From positions 1 to 64,000 of the forward strand of contig NZ_JABBGM010000014.1 of assembly GCF_012927405.1 (NCBI RefSeq): a stretch of DNA of 64,000 nt, in the 5' to 3' direction. This DNA is from Novosphingobium olei. GTDB lineage: Bacteria > Pseudomonadota > Alphaproteobacteria > Sphingomonadales > Sphingomonadaceae. The position numbers and the translations under genes are program-made. Positions 9,501-17,512 of the stretch are shown one piece after another. Under the pieces are notes generated by a model, which saw only the letters and a list, made by a program, of their open reading frames with translations, had not been told where the DNA came from and searched no databases. The number at the start of each line of letters is the position of its first letter. Positions within the stretch are counted from its first letter, which is position 1.

Positions 9501-9604
9501 TGGCTGAAATCCGAAAGTTCAGTATCGATCGCCTCGGCGTTACCGGACGGATAATGCGCGAACCTTGCTTGTGGCACGGACGGGCAGTCCCGGGGGAAGG
9601 GTGA
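6581..9604 (+). CDS. cas9: Cas9 homologue (type II-C-like), predicted nuclease-dead
   Basis: A single uninterrupted frame carries all Cas9 regions in order; residues are counted from the frame's first codon at 6362, so subtract 73 for the GTG start at 6581. RuvC-I is YSIHLASGQCGW (80-91), with His83 where the catalytic Asp belongs. The Arg-rich bridge helix is near 128-150, followed by a REC lobe. RuvC-II ISIDAA (555-560) has Asp558 for Glu. The HNH is RCPMSG...IDLILPWSR (615-644), with Leu638 for the catalytic His; Asp637 and Asn652 remain. RuvC-III ARRQALIALGMAVA (780-793) has Gln and Ile for His and Asp. The C-terminal WED/PI region is well kept (VRVRGG, HQFLFSVYHGSLLEIE, GIGIRRVAEI). The protein should bind guide RNA and DNA but not cut. 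GTG 6581 was chosen because homology begins there and the putative tracrRNA lies upstream; GTG 6500 is possible. Confidence 0.85.
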   Translation: MAVQTVYSIHLASGQCGWAAVRSDRQAGRHQVLGYGTWLFRVPERAKDLESTASLRQQLNARRRTTRRRARRMKALRQLLVAHGLIQKSSSSALRSTASDGWTLRSAALDRVLSVEELATVLAHIAKRRGHAPWPTRRKDHGPGESVPAATETNPAGRTHGERIHGLRLLHQGGQPLDTSCERDAIVDEIRQIFTAQRRYSSAAATAELEEAYLILLSADQWGAKPPSLLPCPFEPGEYRTSIASPAFEAFRVVSIARWRLACEDSTKRTEAFDLARLHRELGCKAQISPTVLRAQTQGTCTTPLNPDARRLGKAEPCATLGTQVLRATLGENAWTSLSEDKPRIDAVADAVAAADSEKALHQKLASLGICDRDIMALSSGFASGIFRDYRRTARYSAKALRRLTEVMALGHSFDEATAALGYIEQGRAPDIAVTDRASFQNLIERTLTGIGDVRVRKVLTEGLKQLFAVRKRWGSATQVCISIDAAVGVARIGRLAARRRNDLRARKFEAERALAAATLGLDEVSDVTLMRYRLAKRQDWRCPMSGQYIDRGALTDEADFSIDLILPWSRFQDARPANLMLRSRAVGRSIATQTPLEWLERNGPPATVERFKEAIASSECLGEATKRRFLFASGESDVAARRAMTQDRRALAVRFRRAAQLIGADSNPESVHAPEVIAYASPAVLGLPLIGGFDKLAARLARPDDARRQALIALGMAVAQCDETFPCGPITSSCLHSAAEQWDAVFVAQGEQRRARGEGHEATVRRLVQEATGPVIYERRPIEELDAGDLARIKDPVRNCAIIAAIGSWIAAGKPKDRWPQAPSGLTIRKVRIRRSGRVGVRVRGGVAERGSIVRLDLYRKMSAKGAPEFFSIPVYRHQIADKRGWPAPPQQTCVARKNEVAWPFIEPGHQFLFSVYHGSLLEIEKPDGSTLRGYFKDFNRSTGVLSLAPDHSHRARKDRHGNSLDGIGIRRVAEIRKFSIDRLGVTGRIMREPCLWHGRAVPGEG

Positions 9605-10091
9605 CCCGTCCGCGCTGGGCTGGATTCAGACGGGCGGCGGCTACAAGGCGGTAGGAAAGCCACGGCATCGTCATCGATACCCAGCAAGCAAGATAGCGAG
9701 TGAATACCGAGGGTGCAAACCGGAACGCCTCTTCGTCCCGGATTAATCTCGAGCTTCGCTCGCCACGGGCAATGCGGATACTAGTGGGCGGCGATTGCTG
9801 TCCGTTCGTGAGAATGGCTTGAATTCGGGACAATGCGGGTCATCGATTCAGGTTATCCAGGGCGTAAGAGGGGGCAGACAACTGCAAAAGGCCGTTGTTT
9901 CTGGCGCTCCGCATGCGCAACACTGGGGCACTCTTGTGCGCCAATGCCTCTTTGCCCGCAGGCGACAGGAACCCTGCATAGACGATGACTGGCGCTTCCG
10001 TGCGCTCGTCCTAGCGGAGCGAGCGGCATGGGAGGGCTGGTCGACACGACGTCTTCGTTACTTGGACTAGCGCGGCAGTTACCCGGGATTT
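9605..10091. other. Gap between the Cas9 homologue and the regulator
   Basis: I searched this stretch by eye for direct repeats of 20-40 bases, cas1/cas2-like frames and terminators. No CRISPR array is present and no frame resembles an adaptation gene. A plus-strand frame ending at 10070 (RFRALVLAERAAWEGW) is unsupported. The short hairpin CGGGA/TCCCG near 10084-10098 may terminate the convergent transcripts. Confidence 0.45.
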
Positions 10092-10670
10092 TCAGTCCCG
10101 ACGCCTGACGGACTTTGGGCGCACGGTGTCGGGGCCGTTTTGTGAAACGCTCAAACCGGGCCCAGCCAGAGCCGTGTTGAACAGATCGCTTTCAACAAGC
10201 AAACAATCTTCCATAGCAGCAACACCCAGCTCCGTCAGGATTGCCCAGTGTTTTCTACCATCGACGGCGTCAGGAGTGCGCAGCATCAGTCCTCGTTGAA
10301 CAAGGATGCCAAGCCAGCGCGCTGCAGTTGCGTTGTTCACTCCGGCAGCGTCGTAGAGCTGCTTTAGCGAATAGGGTCTGTCGCGAGAATGGGCATCATA
10401 GAGCGCCAGCATCATGCTCCAACCCGGACCCCAGCGCAGGTCTGGACCAAGAACGCTGGTTCTCACACGTTCGGCCGCAAGATGGGCCGCCCCCAGTCGA
10501 CCAAGTTGACGGACATGGTCTTCAGTAAGGCGCGTTCGCAACGATTGGTCCCCCTTATTTGCTATGTTTCCGGTTTTCGTGATCATCGCAACAGCCTGAC
10601 GGTTTAGATCAAAGTACGTGTAGCAAATCGAAGGTGCTTGCCCCGAACCTCTCGGAATATCATCGGACAA
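10092..10670 (-). CDS. Winged-helix (MarR-like) transcriptional regulator
   Basis: The central part of this up to 192-residue protein reads as a winged helix-turn-helix: WSMMLALYDAHSRDRPYSLK, then QLYDAAGVNNATAARWLGIL as the helix-turn-helix, and VQRGLMLRTPDAVDGRKHWA as helix plus wing. It should be a soluble DNA-binding regulator. The frame opens at TTG 10670, preceded on the minus strand by AGAGGTAA at good spacing; ATG 10586 is the next start and has no ribosome site. The gene faces the Cas9 homologue, and their ends are about 490 bases apart. A functional link is unproven, but it is the only intact gene near that locus. Confidence 0.7.
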   Translation of the reverse strand: MSDDIPRGSGQAPSICYTYFDLNRQAVAMITKTGNIANKGDQSLRTRLTEDHVRQLGRLGAAHLAAERVRTSVLGPDLRWGPGWSMMLALYDAHSRDRPYSLKQLYDAAGVNNATAARWLGILVQRGLMLRTPDAVDGRKHWAILTELGVAAMEDCLLVESDLFNTALAGPGLSVSQNGPDTVRPKSVRRRD

Positions 10671-11984
10671 CTGCTTACCTCTAGCGCGAGCACAGGTCGC
10701 TGAACTTGCTGGAGCTTAGAATGCCGGCTCAGGCGTTTCTCGCCCTATACCCGGAAAAGGAATTGCGCACGGACCCTTGTTGTCTTCGCCTCAGCAACAA
10801 AACGGTAGACCGTTGTGGCTGTCACGCCGCGGAGCATTGGCTTTATCGGTCGATGCTTTTCAATCCTCTTTTCCCACCCGCCAGTCTGTGAGAAGCTCCC
10901 GATACGAGCTCGCGAGTGGGAGTCTGCCCAACTGCGGACTGTGCCAGCGGCTGAAGATCTTACAGGGGTCTGGTATTGCCGATCGATCATGCCTTCAGCA
11001 ATGGGAACAGCTCCGACTTTACCTCGCGGAACACCAAAGAATGCGGCGATTTTTGGTGGAGAGAATCTACGTGGGGGAAGACACGTGGTCGCCAAGACAC
11101 ATGTTCGTCTGGTCGTTGTTGCAACGGCTATCGCTGGCCAGTCTTCTTCCGCGCAGGCAAATCTGCAATCCTTTTGCAATGCCATGACCTTTCGCGGGGT
11201 TCGTATTGAAGCCAACGCCGGAGATAATCGCTTCCAGTCGGAAGGCAATCACCACGACAAATTCCGCGATAGCAAAACAACGAGCGCAACCGTGATCATC
11301 GCCGAAGGCAGCCACTGACGAACCCGCACCTGCAATGCAAAATGCACCGCTAAACAATGGCAGCGGCATCTGCGACAAGCGTTGAGGGCGGGAGCGCCGC
11401 TGTCCAGGCCGGGTAGATGATCAGCTCCAACCTGCAAGTGTTCGGCAAGGGTGACTACATGAACGGCGAGCAGCGCCGCCATATCGATGGTCCGGCGGGA
11501 AATCAGCTGGTCACCGCACCTACCGTTTCGACGGTTACCAAGTCGATGGCGACCTTTAATATTCAACGGACACCCAAAACCCCCTCTCCCCCACGTTCAG
11601 TAGATATATTCCAGCCATTACGGCTATTCCTCGCGCCACTGCGTGATCATAAGTCTGGGCATACGCTTCAAGGCACAAAATGGAACACGACACCCCCGTT
11701 GACAGCAGGTGCGCGTATTCTGTTCTACGCGGCGCGGGAGAGACAGTCCTGCGAAACGGAAGAGGCGGGTTTTGCGGCGGGGTTGTCATGCCTGCAAATA
11801 ACGGATGCATCTCGGCCTTTGCCTGTACCGCCTAAACGACGAGCGACGTGTCTGCAGCCGTACGGGGGACCGGCGTCAGAACCGGTGGCACGGATCGTAT
11901 CGTCGTTTCCCCTTCCGCCCTCGCCACTTCACCCCCTCGCCCTCCCCCCTTTCCCGCACCTCACCGGCGTGGCACACGTCCGCC
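10671..11984. other. Stretch of about 1.3 kb without a supported gene
   Basis: Overlapping frames of 100-170 codons run on both strands, but codon pattern, ribosome sites and sequence give none of them support. Segments such as MPSAMGTAPTLPRGTPKNAA (plus, near 10990-11050) and ISSNLQVFGKGDYMNGEQRR (plus, from 11417) look protein-like but are cut by stops, so decayed genes are likely. No CRISPR-type repeats were seen. A TTGACA at 11699-11704 could be part of a promoter for the hepT-mntA pair. Confidence 0.4.
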
Positions 11985-12386
11985 ATGCCGCTCGATTTCT
12001 CAGCTCTTGCAGGCAGGGTCGCGCGCCTGTCCGAAGGGCTTGCCCGCTATCGTGCCGACGAAAGCGACACCCAGATCCGCGACGGGCTGATCCAGCGGTT
12101 CGAATTCACCTACGATCTGGCGCACAAGCTGCTGCGCCGCGCGTTGGAAGAAGCCGCCGCCAATCCCGAGGCGATCGACCGCATGACCTTTCCCGAACTG
12201 ATCCGCAGCGGGGTGGAGCAGGGCCTCGTCCCCGGCCAGTGGGCCGACTGGCGCGCCTTCCGCGAAATGCGCAACATCACCTCGCACACGTATGACGAGG
12301 CGAAGGCGCTGCAGGTGACCGCCGCGATCCCGGATTTCCTGGCCGAAGCGCAGGGTCTGCTGGCGCGCCTGCAATCGCGCGCATGA
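11985..12386 (+). CDS. HepT-like HEPN toxin / nucleotidyltransferase substrate-binding protein
   Basis: The 133-residue helical protein belongs to the HI0074/HepT group. Residues 96-103 read RNITSHTY, the RX4HXY active-site motif of HEPN ribonucleases. In type VII toxin-antitoxin pairs HepT is an RNA-cleaving toxin that the partner nucleotidyltransferase silences by adding AMP to the motif's tyrosine. The partner gene follows immediately with an ATGA overlap (12383-12386), the usual arrangement. The ATG at 11985 was chosen because homology starts there (MPLDFSALAGRVARLSEGLA); upstream in-frame sequence is low-complexity and proline-rich. Confidence 0.82.
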   Translation: MPLDFSALAGRVARLSEGLARYRADESDTQIRDGLIQRFEFTYDLAHKLLRRALEEAAANPEAIDRMTFPELIRSGVEQGLVPGQWADWRAFREMRNITSHTYDEAKALQVTAAIPDFLAEAQGLLARLQSRA

Positions 12387-12721
12387 GCCAGTCGCTGGCC
12401 CTGAGCGCGCAGGAACTGGCGCAAGTGCGCGCGATCCTTGCCGCGCACCTGCCGCCCGGCGTTACCGTCAGCGTGTTCGGCAGCCGCGCCGCCGGGGCAG
12501 GCAAGCCCGCGCCCAAGCCGTGGTCCGACCTTGACCTTGCGCTGGAAGGCGAAAGCCCCCTGCCCCTGTCGCTCATGGCCGAACTTGCCGAAGCCTTCGA
12601 CGAAAGCCCGCTGCCGTGGAAAGTGGACCTGGTCGATGGAAAGGCGATTTCCGCAGGCTTCGCCGCAATCGTCAAGGCCGGCTGCGTGCCGCTCGACCTG
12701 ACGGCACGCCCCGAAGCATAG
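12383..12721 (+). CDS. MntA-like minimal nucleotidyltransferase (antitoxin)
   Basis: This 112-residue protein has the minimal nucleotidyltransferase motif: VFGSRAAG at residues 31-38, WSDLDLAL at 47-54 with metal-binding Asp49 and Asp51, and KVDLVD at 80-85 with the third Asp. The spacing between GS and DLD is 14 residues, longer than the GSX10DXD of classical MntA because of an Ala-Gly-Lys-Pro insertion. It overlaps the HepT gene by four bases, so it is translationally coupled. The expected role is to adenylylate and neutralise HepT. Confidence 0.82.
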   Translation: MSQSLALSAQELAQVRAILAAHLPPGVTVSVFGSRAAGAGKPAPKPWSDLDLALEGESPLPLSLMAELAEAFDESPLPWKVDLVDGKAISAGFAAIVKAGCVPLDLTARPEA

Positions 12722-12806
12722 CGATGAAGCACGGGCCCGGGCGAGCATGGGGTTCCCTGCGCGCCCTGCCTGCCAATCAGCCTGTCGATCAGCCGGAAAC
12801 AAGGGT

Positions 12807-12832
12807 GGGGCGGCACGAGGGAGCGCCGCCCC
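12807..12832 (-). terminator. GC-rich hairpin after the TonB receptor gene
   Basis: GGGGCGGC (12807-12814) and GCCGCCCC (12825-12832) form an 8-bp stem just past the stop of the leftward TonB receptor gene. The T-run after it on the minus strand is weak, so this is a probable rather than certain terminator. Confidence 0.5.
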
Positions 12833-12841
12833 GAGGGAGCT

Positions 12842-15379
12842 TCAGAACTTCACGCTGATGCGGCTGTAGTAGTAGCCGCCGTTGATGCCATAGGGCGACA
12901 GCGTGATCGGCGCGTCGATCACCACGCCGCCCGTCACCGGCGTGGTCGTGCCGGGTACCAGCGGCACCGAAGGCGGCCGCTTGTCGAACAGGTTGTTGGC
13001 CCCGAACGCGATCGTCACCGTGTTGCCGATGCTGGCGCGCGCTTCCAGATCGACGATGAACGCCGCCGGCACGCGCTGGGTATAGTACGTGCCGCCGTCG
13101 GGCGAAGCGCGGTTGCTGGTCACGCCATACAGCGTGCCGCGCAGCGTTGCGCCGAACGCCCCTGCCTGGACATCGGCGGCCGTCACCACCTTCACCCGGG
13201 GCGATGCCGTCTGCAGGTTCGACAGCGCCGTTTCGTCGAACAGCGCGATGGGCGAGGATGCCCCCGCCGCGGTCAGGCTGGCGGGCGCGGCGCGCACCTT
13301 GGTGATCTTGGTTTCGTTCCAGGTGCCCGACAGGGTCCAGTTGATCTTGCCCCAGTCGAACTGGCTAAGGTAGCTTGCCACCAGGTCGATGCCGCGGGTG
13401 CGGGTATCGGCGCCGTTGGTGAAGATGTTGATGCCGGTCAGCGTCACCGTGGGATCGAGCACGTTGCCGTTGGCGGCAATCGCCTGCGTCACGATCGGGA
13501 AGTTGACCGCCCCGCCCGAGCCATAGATCGAGCCGGTGCCCAGGATGCGGTTCTTGATGTTCACCTGGAAGGCATCGAGCGTCACCGTCAGGCGCGATGC
13601 GGGCCGCAGCACAAGCCCCGCGCTGTAGCTGGTCGATGTTTCAGGCTTCAGGTTCTGGAACCCGATCAGCTTGGCCGCGGCCGAGTTGGCGGGAAGCTGG
13701 ACGAAGGCCGACGTGGGCGACACGTTCGTCGCCGAATAGTAGCCTTCGGCCAGGGTCGGCGCGCGGAACCCGGTCGAAACGGTGCCGCGCAGGGCCACCG
13801 CATCGTTGAAGTCATAGCGGCCGGTGGTCTTCCACGTCACCTTCGAGCCGAAGTCCGAGTAGTGCTCGTACCGCACCGCGCCATCGAGCGAGAGGTGCTC
13901 CACCGGTTCGAGCGCCACGTCGAGATAGAGCGAGGTGTTGTTGCGGCGGTGGCTGCCGGCGTCCGACGGGCGGAAGCCGGGATAGGACTGCCCGCCTTCC
14001 TTGTAGATCGACCCGGCATCGCCCGCGCCGATCTCGTAGATGTTCTTGCGATGCTCGGCACCGAAGGCAACCGTCACCAGTTGGGCAAGCCCTGCGTCGA
14101 TCTGCTTGGTGAAATCGGCGTTCAGCGTCCATTCGGTGTTGCGGAACAGCCCGTCGTAGAAGTCCGTCGGGGTGAAGTGCGTGTCGATGAACAGCGAACG
14201 GTTGGCCGAATCGAGCGTGTAGATCAGGTTCTTGTCCTGCCCCCACGTGCCCGAAAGATCGAACGTGAAGCCGCCCAGATCGCCGCGCACGCCGGTGGTG
14301 ACCGAAAAGTCATCCTCGCGCAGGCCGATCCGCGGCACGAAACCGTCCGCATCGAACAGGATGGCGTCCGCAGCGCCCAGCGTGCCCGCCACGCCCAACA
14401 CCGACGATGCGATGATGCGATCGGGCACGCGCAGGTTTTCCTTCGCGCTGGCGATCCGCTTCGACCAGCTGCCGAAGCTGTAGGCGCTGACCCCGTCACC
14501 CAGGTCATAGCCGAAATTGTACTGCAGGTTGGTAAGATTGGAATGGGCATCGCCCATGATCGGGTTGACGTAGGGGAAGCCCGCAATGTTCTTGTACAGC
14601 GCCTGCTTCGCGGCACTCAGGCTGGAAAGGATGGTGCCCGAAGCATCGGTCACGCGCCGGTCGAGCCCACCCACCTGGGTGAAATTGTGGTAACGGTGGA
14701 AAAGCGACAGGTTGAGGAAACCGGCCTTGCCGACCTTGAAGCCAAGGTTGGCCGACCCGCCCAGCGTCTCGCCGCCGGTGTTGTAGTTCTGCCCGGCAGT
14801 GGCCTGCAATTCGCCGCCTTCGGCATCGTCCTTCAGGATGATGTTGATCACGCCGGCGATCGCGTCCGAACCGTATTGCGCGGCCGCGCCCTGTTCCAGC
14901 ACTTCGATGCGCTTGATCGAAATGGGCGAGATCAGGTCAAGGTCGGCCGCAGCCGAACCCTGGTAGGGCCCGCCGACGACCGAAAGGTTGGCCGTGCCGT
15001 GGCGGCGCTTGCCGTTGACCAGCACCAGCGTGTGGTTGGGCGAAAGGCCGCGCAGGCGGGCCGAAAGCGTCAGGTTCGCGGTATCGCCGCCAAAGGCCTG
15101 CGCGCTGAACGAAGGGACCAGCTGGGTCAGCACCTGGTTGAGGTTGGGCTGGCCCACGCGCGACAGCGCCGTATCGTCCAGAACCTTGATCGGCGTGGGG
15201 CTGTCCGCCTGGGTCAGGCCGGAAACGCGCGTGCCGGTCACGATGATGGCATCGCTGGTCGCCTCGGCTCCGGGCGCCTGCGGATCGGCCTGGGGCGCAC
15301 TCTGCGCGGCGGCGGCGGTTGCGGCCAGCAGGCCGGCAAGGCTGGTTCCACCCAGCACCAGTTTGCGAATTCGGTTCAT
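12842..15379 (-). CDS. TonB-dependent outer-membrane receptor
   Basis: The 845-residue product starts MNRIRKLVLGGTSLAGLLAA, a signal peptide ending near AAAAQS. A TonB-box-like DAIIVTGTRV follows. The plug domain contains LRGLSPNHTLVLVNGKRR and IKRIEVLEQGAAAQYGSDAI, both typical. The rest is a 22-strand barrel ending RISVKF with a terminal Phe, as required for outer-membrane insertion. It imports a ligand such as a siderophore or sugar using TonB energy; the ligand cannot be told from the sequence. The ATG at 15379 follows a G-rich ribosome site, GGGGGG. It is a single gene, with no FecIR pair beside it. Confidence 0.9.
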   Translation of the reverse strand: MNRIRKLVLGGTSLAGLLAATAAAAQSAPQADPQAPGAEATSDAIIVTGTRVSGLTQADSPTPIKVLDDTALSRVGQPNLNQVLTQLVPSFSAQAFGGDTANLTLSARLRGLSPNHTLVLVNGKRRHGTANLSVVGGPYQGSAAADLDLISPISIKRIEVLEQGAAAQYGSDAIAGVINIILKDDAEGGELQATAGQNYNTGGETLGGSANLGFKVGKAGFLNLSLFHRYHNFTQVGGLDRRVTDASGTILSSLSAAKQALYKNIAGFPYVNPIMGDAHSNLTNLQYNFGYDLGDGVSAYSFGSWSKRIASAKENLRVPDRIIASSVLGVAGTLGAADAILFDADGFVPRIGLREDDFSVTTGVRGDLGGFTFDLSGTWGQDKNLIYTLDSANRSLFIDTHFTPTDFYDGLFRNTEWTLNADFTKQIDAGLAQLVTVAFGAEHRKNIYEIGAGDAGSIYKEGGQSYPGFRPSDAGSHRRNNTSLYLDVALEPVEHLSLDGAVRYEHYSDFGSKVTWKTTGRYDFNDAVALRGTVSTGFRAPTLAEGYYSATNVSPTSAFVQLPANSAAAKLIGFQNLKPETSTSYSAGLVLRPASRLTVTLDAFQVNIKNRILGTGSIYGSGGAVNFPIVTQAIAANGNVLDPTVTLTGINIFTNGADTRTRGIDLVASYLSQFDWGKINWTLSGTWNETKITKVRAAPASLTAAGASSPIALFDETALSNLQTASPRVKVVTAADVQAGAFGATLRGTLYGVTSNRASPDGGTYYTQRVPAAFIVDLEARASIGNTVTIAFGANNLFDKRPPSVPLVPGTTTPVTGGVVIDAPITLSPYGINGGYYYSRISVKF

Positions 15380-15612
15380 GTTCCCCCCAACTACGATCGG
15401 TATTTTCACACGTTCGCGAGCAGGGCCCACGCCCCATGCTGCGAACGCGAAGGGAACTAGCGAAAATCTCTACTTATACGATTGAGTTTATGAAAACCGG
15501 CTAGATGCACTTCTCATTATGAGGCGCGCTTATGGCATCCATGAGCGCGAACCGATGTGGCATGGCAGGCGACCGTGCTGGATCATCGAGGCCCGGATCG
15601 TGGCGGCGCGGA

Positions 15613-16796
15613 TCAGGCCTTCATCGCGCGGCGCATGAACGCGCCGAACAGCGGCACGGTGAAGGCTGTGTCGCCATGCGCGGGACTGTAGAGCATGCCT
15701 TTGCGGATCAGGCTGTTGCGCGTGGGCGCCACGGTGTTGACCTTCACCCCCAGCGCCTCGGCGATGTCGCCCGAACGGTGCGGCCCTTCCCCCGCTTTGC
15801 CCCCCAGTCCGGCCATCGCGCGCATGTAGCGCTTTTCCGCCGGGCTCAGCCGGTCGAAGCGCACGCGGAAGAAGCTCGCATCCAGTTCGGCCAGCGCAGC
15901 CACGCCTGCGTTATCCACATCGCTCTCGTCGATCGGGCTTTCGTCCGCCAGGTCCCAGCTGTGCTTGCCCCATTCCTGCAGGAAGTAGGGGTAACCCTGC
16001 GTTGCGGCAAAGATCGCCGCCAGCGCGCCTTCGGTGATGTCGGCGCCCTCGGCCTGCAACGGCACGCGGATCGCATCGTCGCTGCCAGCCCGGTCGAGCG
16101 GCCCCAGCGGCACAAAGGCGAACAGGCGCTCGGCATAGGATTTGGCCCGGCCCATCTGGCCCAGCAGCTGCGGCAGCCCTGCCCCCACCAGCGTGATCGG
16201 CAATTGCAGCTGATTTGCGCGGTGAAGCGCGCTGATCAGCGCGGCCAGCTCCTCCTCGGGCACATATTGCAGCTCGTCGATGGCCAGCACGAAGGCGGTG
16301 CCATGCTCCTGTGCCGCTTCGCCCGCCGCGCGGATCAGGTCGGCGAGGTCGGATTCCAGATCGCCGCTGTCGGCAAGGCCCGGCTCCACCTCGAAATCGA
16401 GCGCCACCTCGAACCCTTCATAGCTGACGCGCGGCTTGACGAAGCCCGCCAGCGCGGAAAGCGCGCAGCGGATCTTGGTGCCCACCTGCTTGATCCGGTC
16501 CATCTTGAGCAGCGCCGCGCGCAGGGCCGGCACCAGCATCGCCGGCAGCGACCGGTTCTCGGGCGCCTCCATCGCCACGACAACCAGCCCTTCGGCTTCG
16601 GCATGGTTGCGGATGGTGGTCAGCAGCACCGTCTTGCCCACCCCGCGCAAGCCGTAGAAGATCAGGCTGCGCGCCGCCCTCCGCTGCGGATGCGGTCAAG
16701 CGCCACCGCCGCATCCTCGATCAGCGAAGCCCGCCCGGCAAGCTCGGGAGGCGGCGTGCCTGCACCTGGCGCAAAGGGATTTCTGCGTCTGTCCAT
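15613..16796 (-). pseudogene. AAA-type ATP-binding protein, frameshifted near its P-loop
   Basis: From ATG 16796 the frame reads MDRRRNPFAPGAGTPPPELA and GRASLIEDAAVALDRIRSGG, then hits a stop near 16672. In the next frame the family continues as SLIFYGLRGVGKTVLLTTI (Walker A) and IDELQY (Walker B), then a C-terminal winged-helix-like part (SGDIAEALGVKVNTVAPTRN), and stops at 15613. A single base missing around 16676 explains it. The family is a stand-alone STAND/AAA_16-like ATPase common in proteobacterial accessory regions. The remaining 345 codons are intact, so a sequencing error or a very recent mutation should be considered. Confidence 0.75.
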
Positions 16797-16859
16797 AGCA
16801 ACCTTATGCAGATTTATCGCTTTTCTGTAAACCGGAATAAACTTGCTATACCGCCATGC

Positions 16860-17201
16860 TCAACGCAGCAGCCGCTCTTCCAGCAGCGTGCGGAAATCGC
16901 GCCGCGCATCCGCGATCACCAGCACCGTCACGCGGGTCTCTTCGGGCAGGTAGATGATCCGCCACGGCCATGGCGAAAGCTGGCGGTACAGCTGGATTCC
17001 CAGCGCTTCCAGCTCGACCGGAACCGCACCGCGCAACGGATATTCGCCCAGGCTTTCGATCGCGCGGACGATCTCGTCCAGCAGCGCGTCGGCCCCGTCG
17101 CTGCCCCCTGCCCCGCGCTGGGCAATGCGGCGGCGATAGATCCCGGCAAGGTCATCTTCGGCGCCCTGCGCAATCACCACGGCGCGGCGCTGCTTCGCCA
17201 T
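16860..17201 (-). CDS. RelE/ParE family toxin
   Basis: The 113-residue protein has the ParE/RelE fold pattern: an N-terminal strand (RRAVVIAQGAEDDLAGIYRR), two helices, and a C-terminal sheet LYRQLSPWPWRIIYLPEETR followed by VTVLVIADARRDF. ParE toxins poison gyrase and RelE toxins cleave mRNA; which applies here is not clear. It lies 34 bases downstream of the antitoxin gene in the same orientation, the normal order for this class. Confidence 0.82.
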   Translation of the reverse strand: MAKQRRAVVIAQGAEDDLAGIYRRRIAQRGAGGSDGADALLDEIVRAIESLGEYPLRGAVPVELEALGIQLYRQLSPWPWRIIYLPEETRVTVLVIADARRDFRTLLEERLLR

Positions 17202-17235
17202 CGCTCAATGCCCCATCGTTCAATGCCACTGCCGT

Positions 17236-17499
17236 TCAGCGGCCGCGGATACGGTCCGCCAGACCTGCCACCGGCACAACGCGCCCGGCGGCGATGTCCC
17301 CCTGCCCCAGCGCCAGCAGCTTGAGCAGCGCCAGCGCCTCCTGCGTCGCCTGATAGCTGCCCACATCCTGTAGCACGGCCTTGGCCTCTCCGTTCTGGGT
17401 GATGACCAGCGGCGCGGCGCCTTCGCCCAGCTCGCGGATCACCTCGGCGCTGTGCGCTTTCAGATAGCTGATCGGCTTGATGCGGGTTTCAAGGTTCAT
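17236..17499 (-). CDS. Phd/YefM family antitoxin
   Basis: The 87-residue product starts MNLETRIKPISYLKAHSAEV and continues VIRELGEGAAPLVITQNGEA and KAVLQDVGSYQATQEALALL, the classic Phd/YefM N-terminal DNA-binding fold. The disordered C-terminal part would wrap around the toxin. The start at 17499 matches the family N-terminus; the upstream in-frame extension lies in the operator region. The protein represses its own operon, probably through the repeats at 17513-17534. Confidence 0.85.
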   Translation of the reverse strand: MNLETRIKPISYLKAHSAEVIRELGEGAAPLVITQNGEAKAVLQDVGSYQATQEALALLKLLALGQGDIAAGRVVPVAGLADRIRGR

Positions 17500-17512
17500 G
17501 GGCTGGCCTGTC

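Noticed and set aside
9605..11984. CRISPR array beside the Cas9 homologue
   Set aside because: No two copies of any repeat of about 20 bases or longer were found at regular spacing.
11417..12295. 292-codon plus frame upstream of and across hepT
   Set aside because: It runs out of frame through the hepT gene, and its end is low-complexity Pro/Arg; hepT has clear family homology.
13862..15460. 532-codon plus-strand frame opposite the TonB receptor gene
   Set aside because: It is a shadow frame in GC-rich sequence; the minus strand encodes a complete receptor with signal peptide, plug and barrel.
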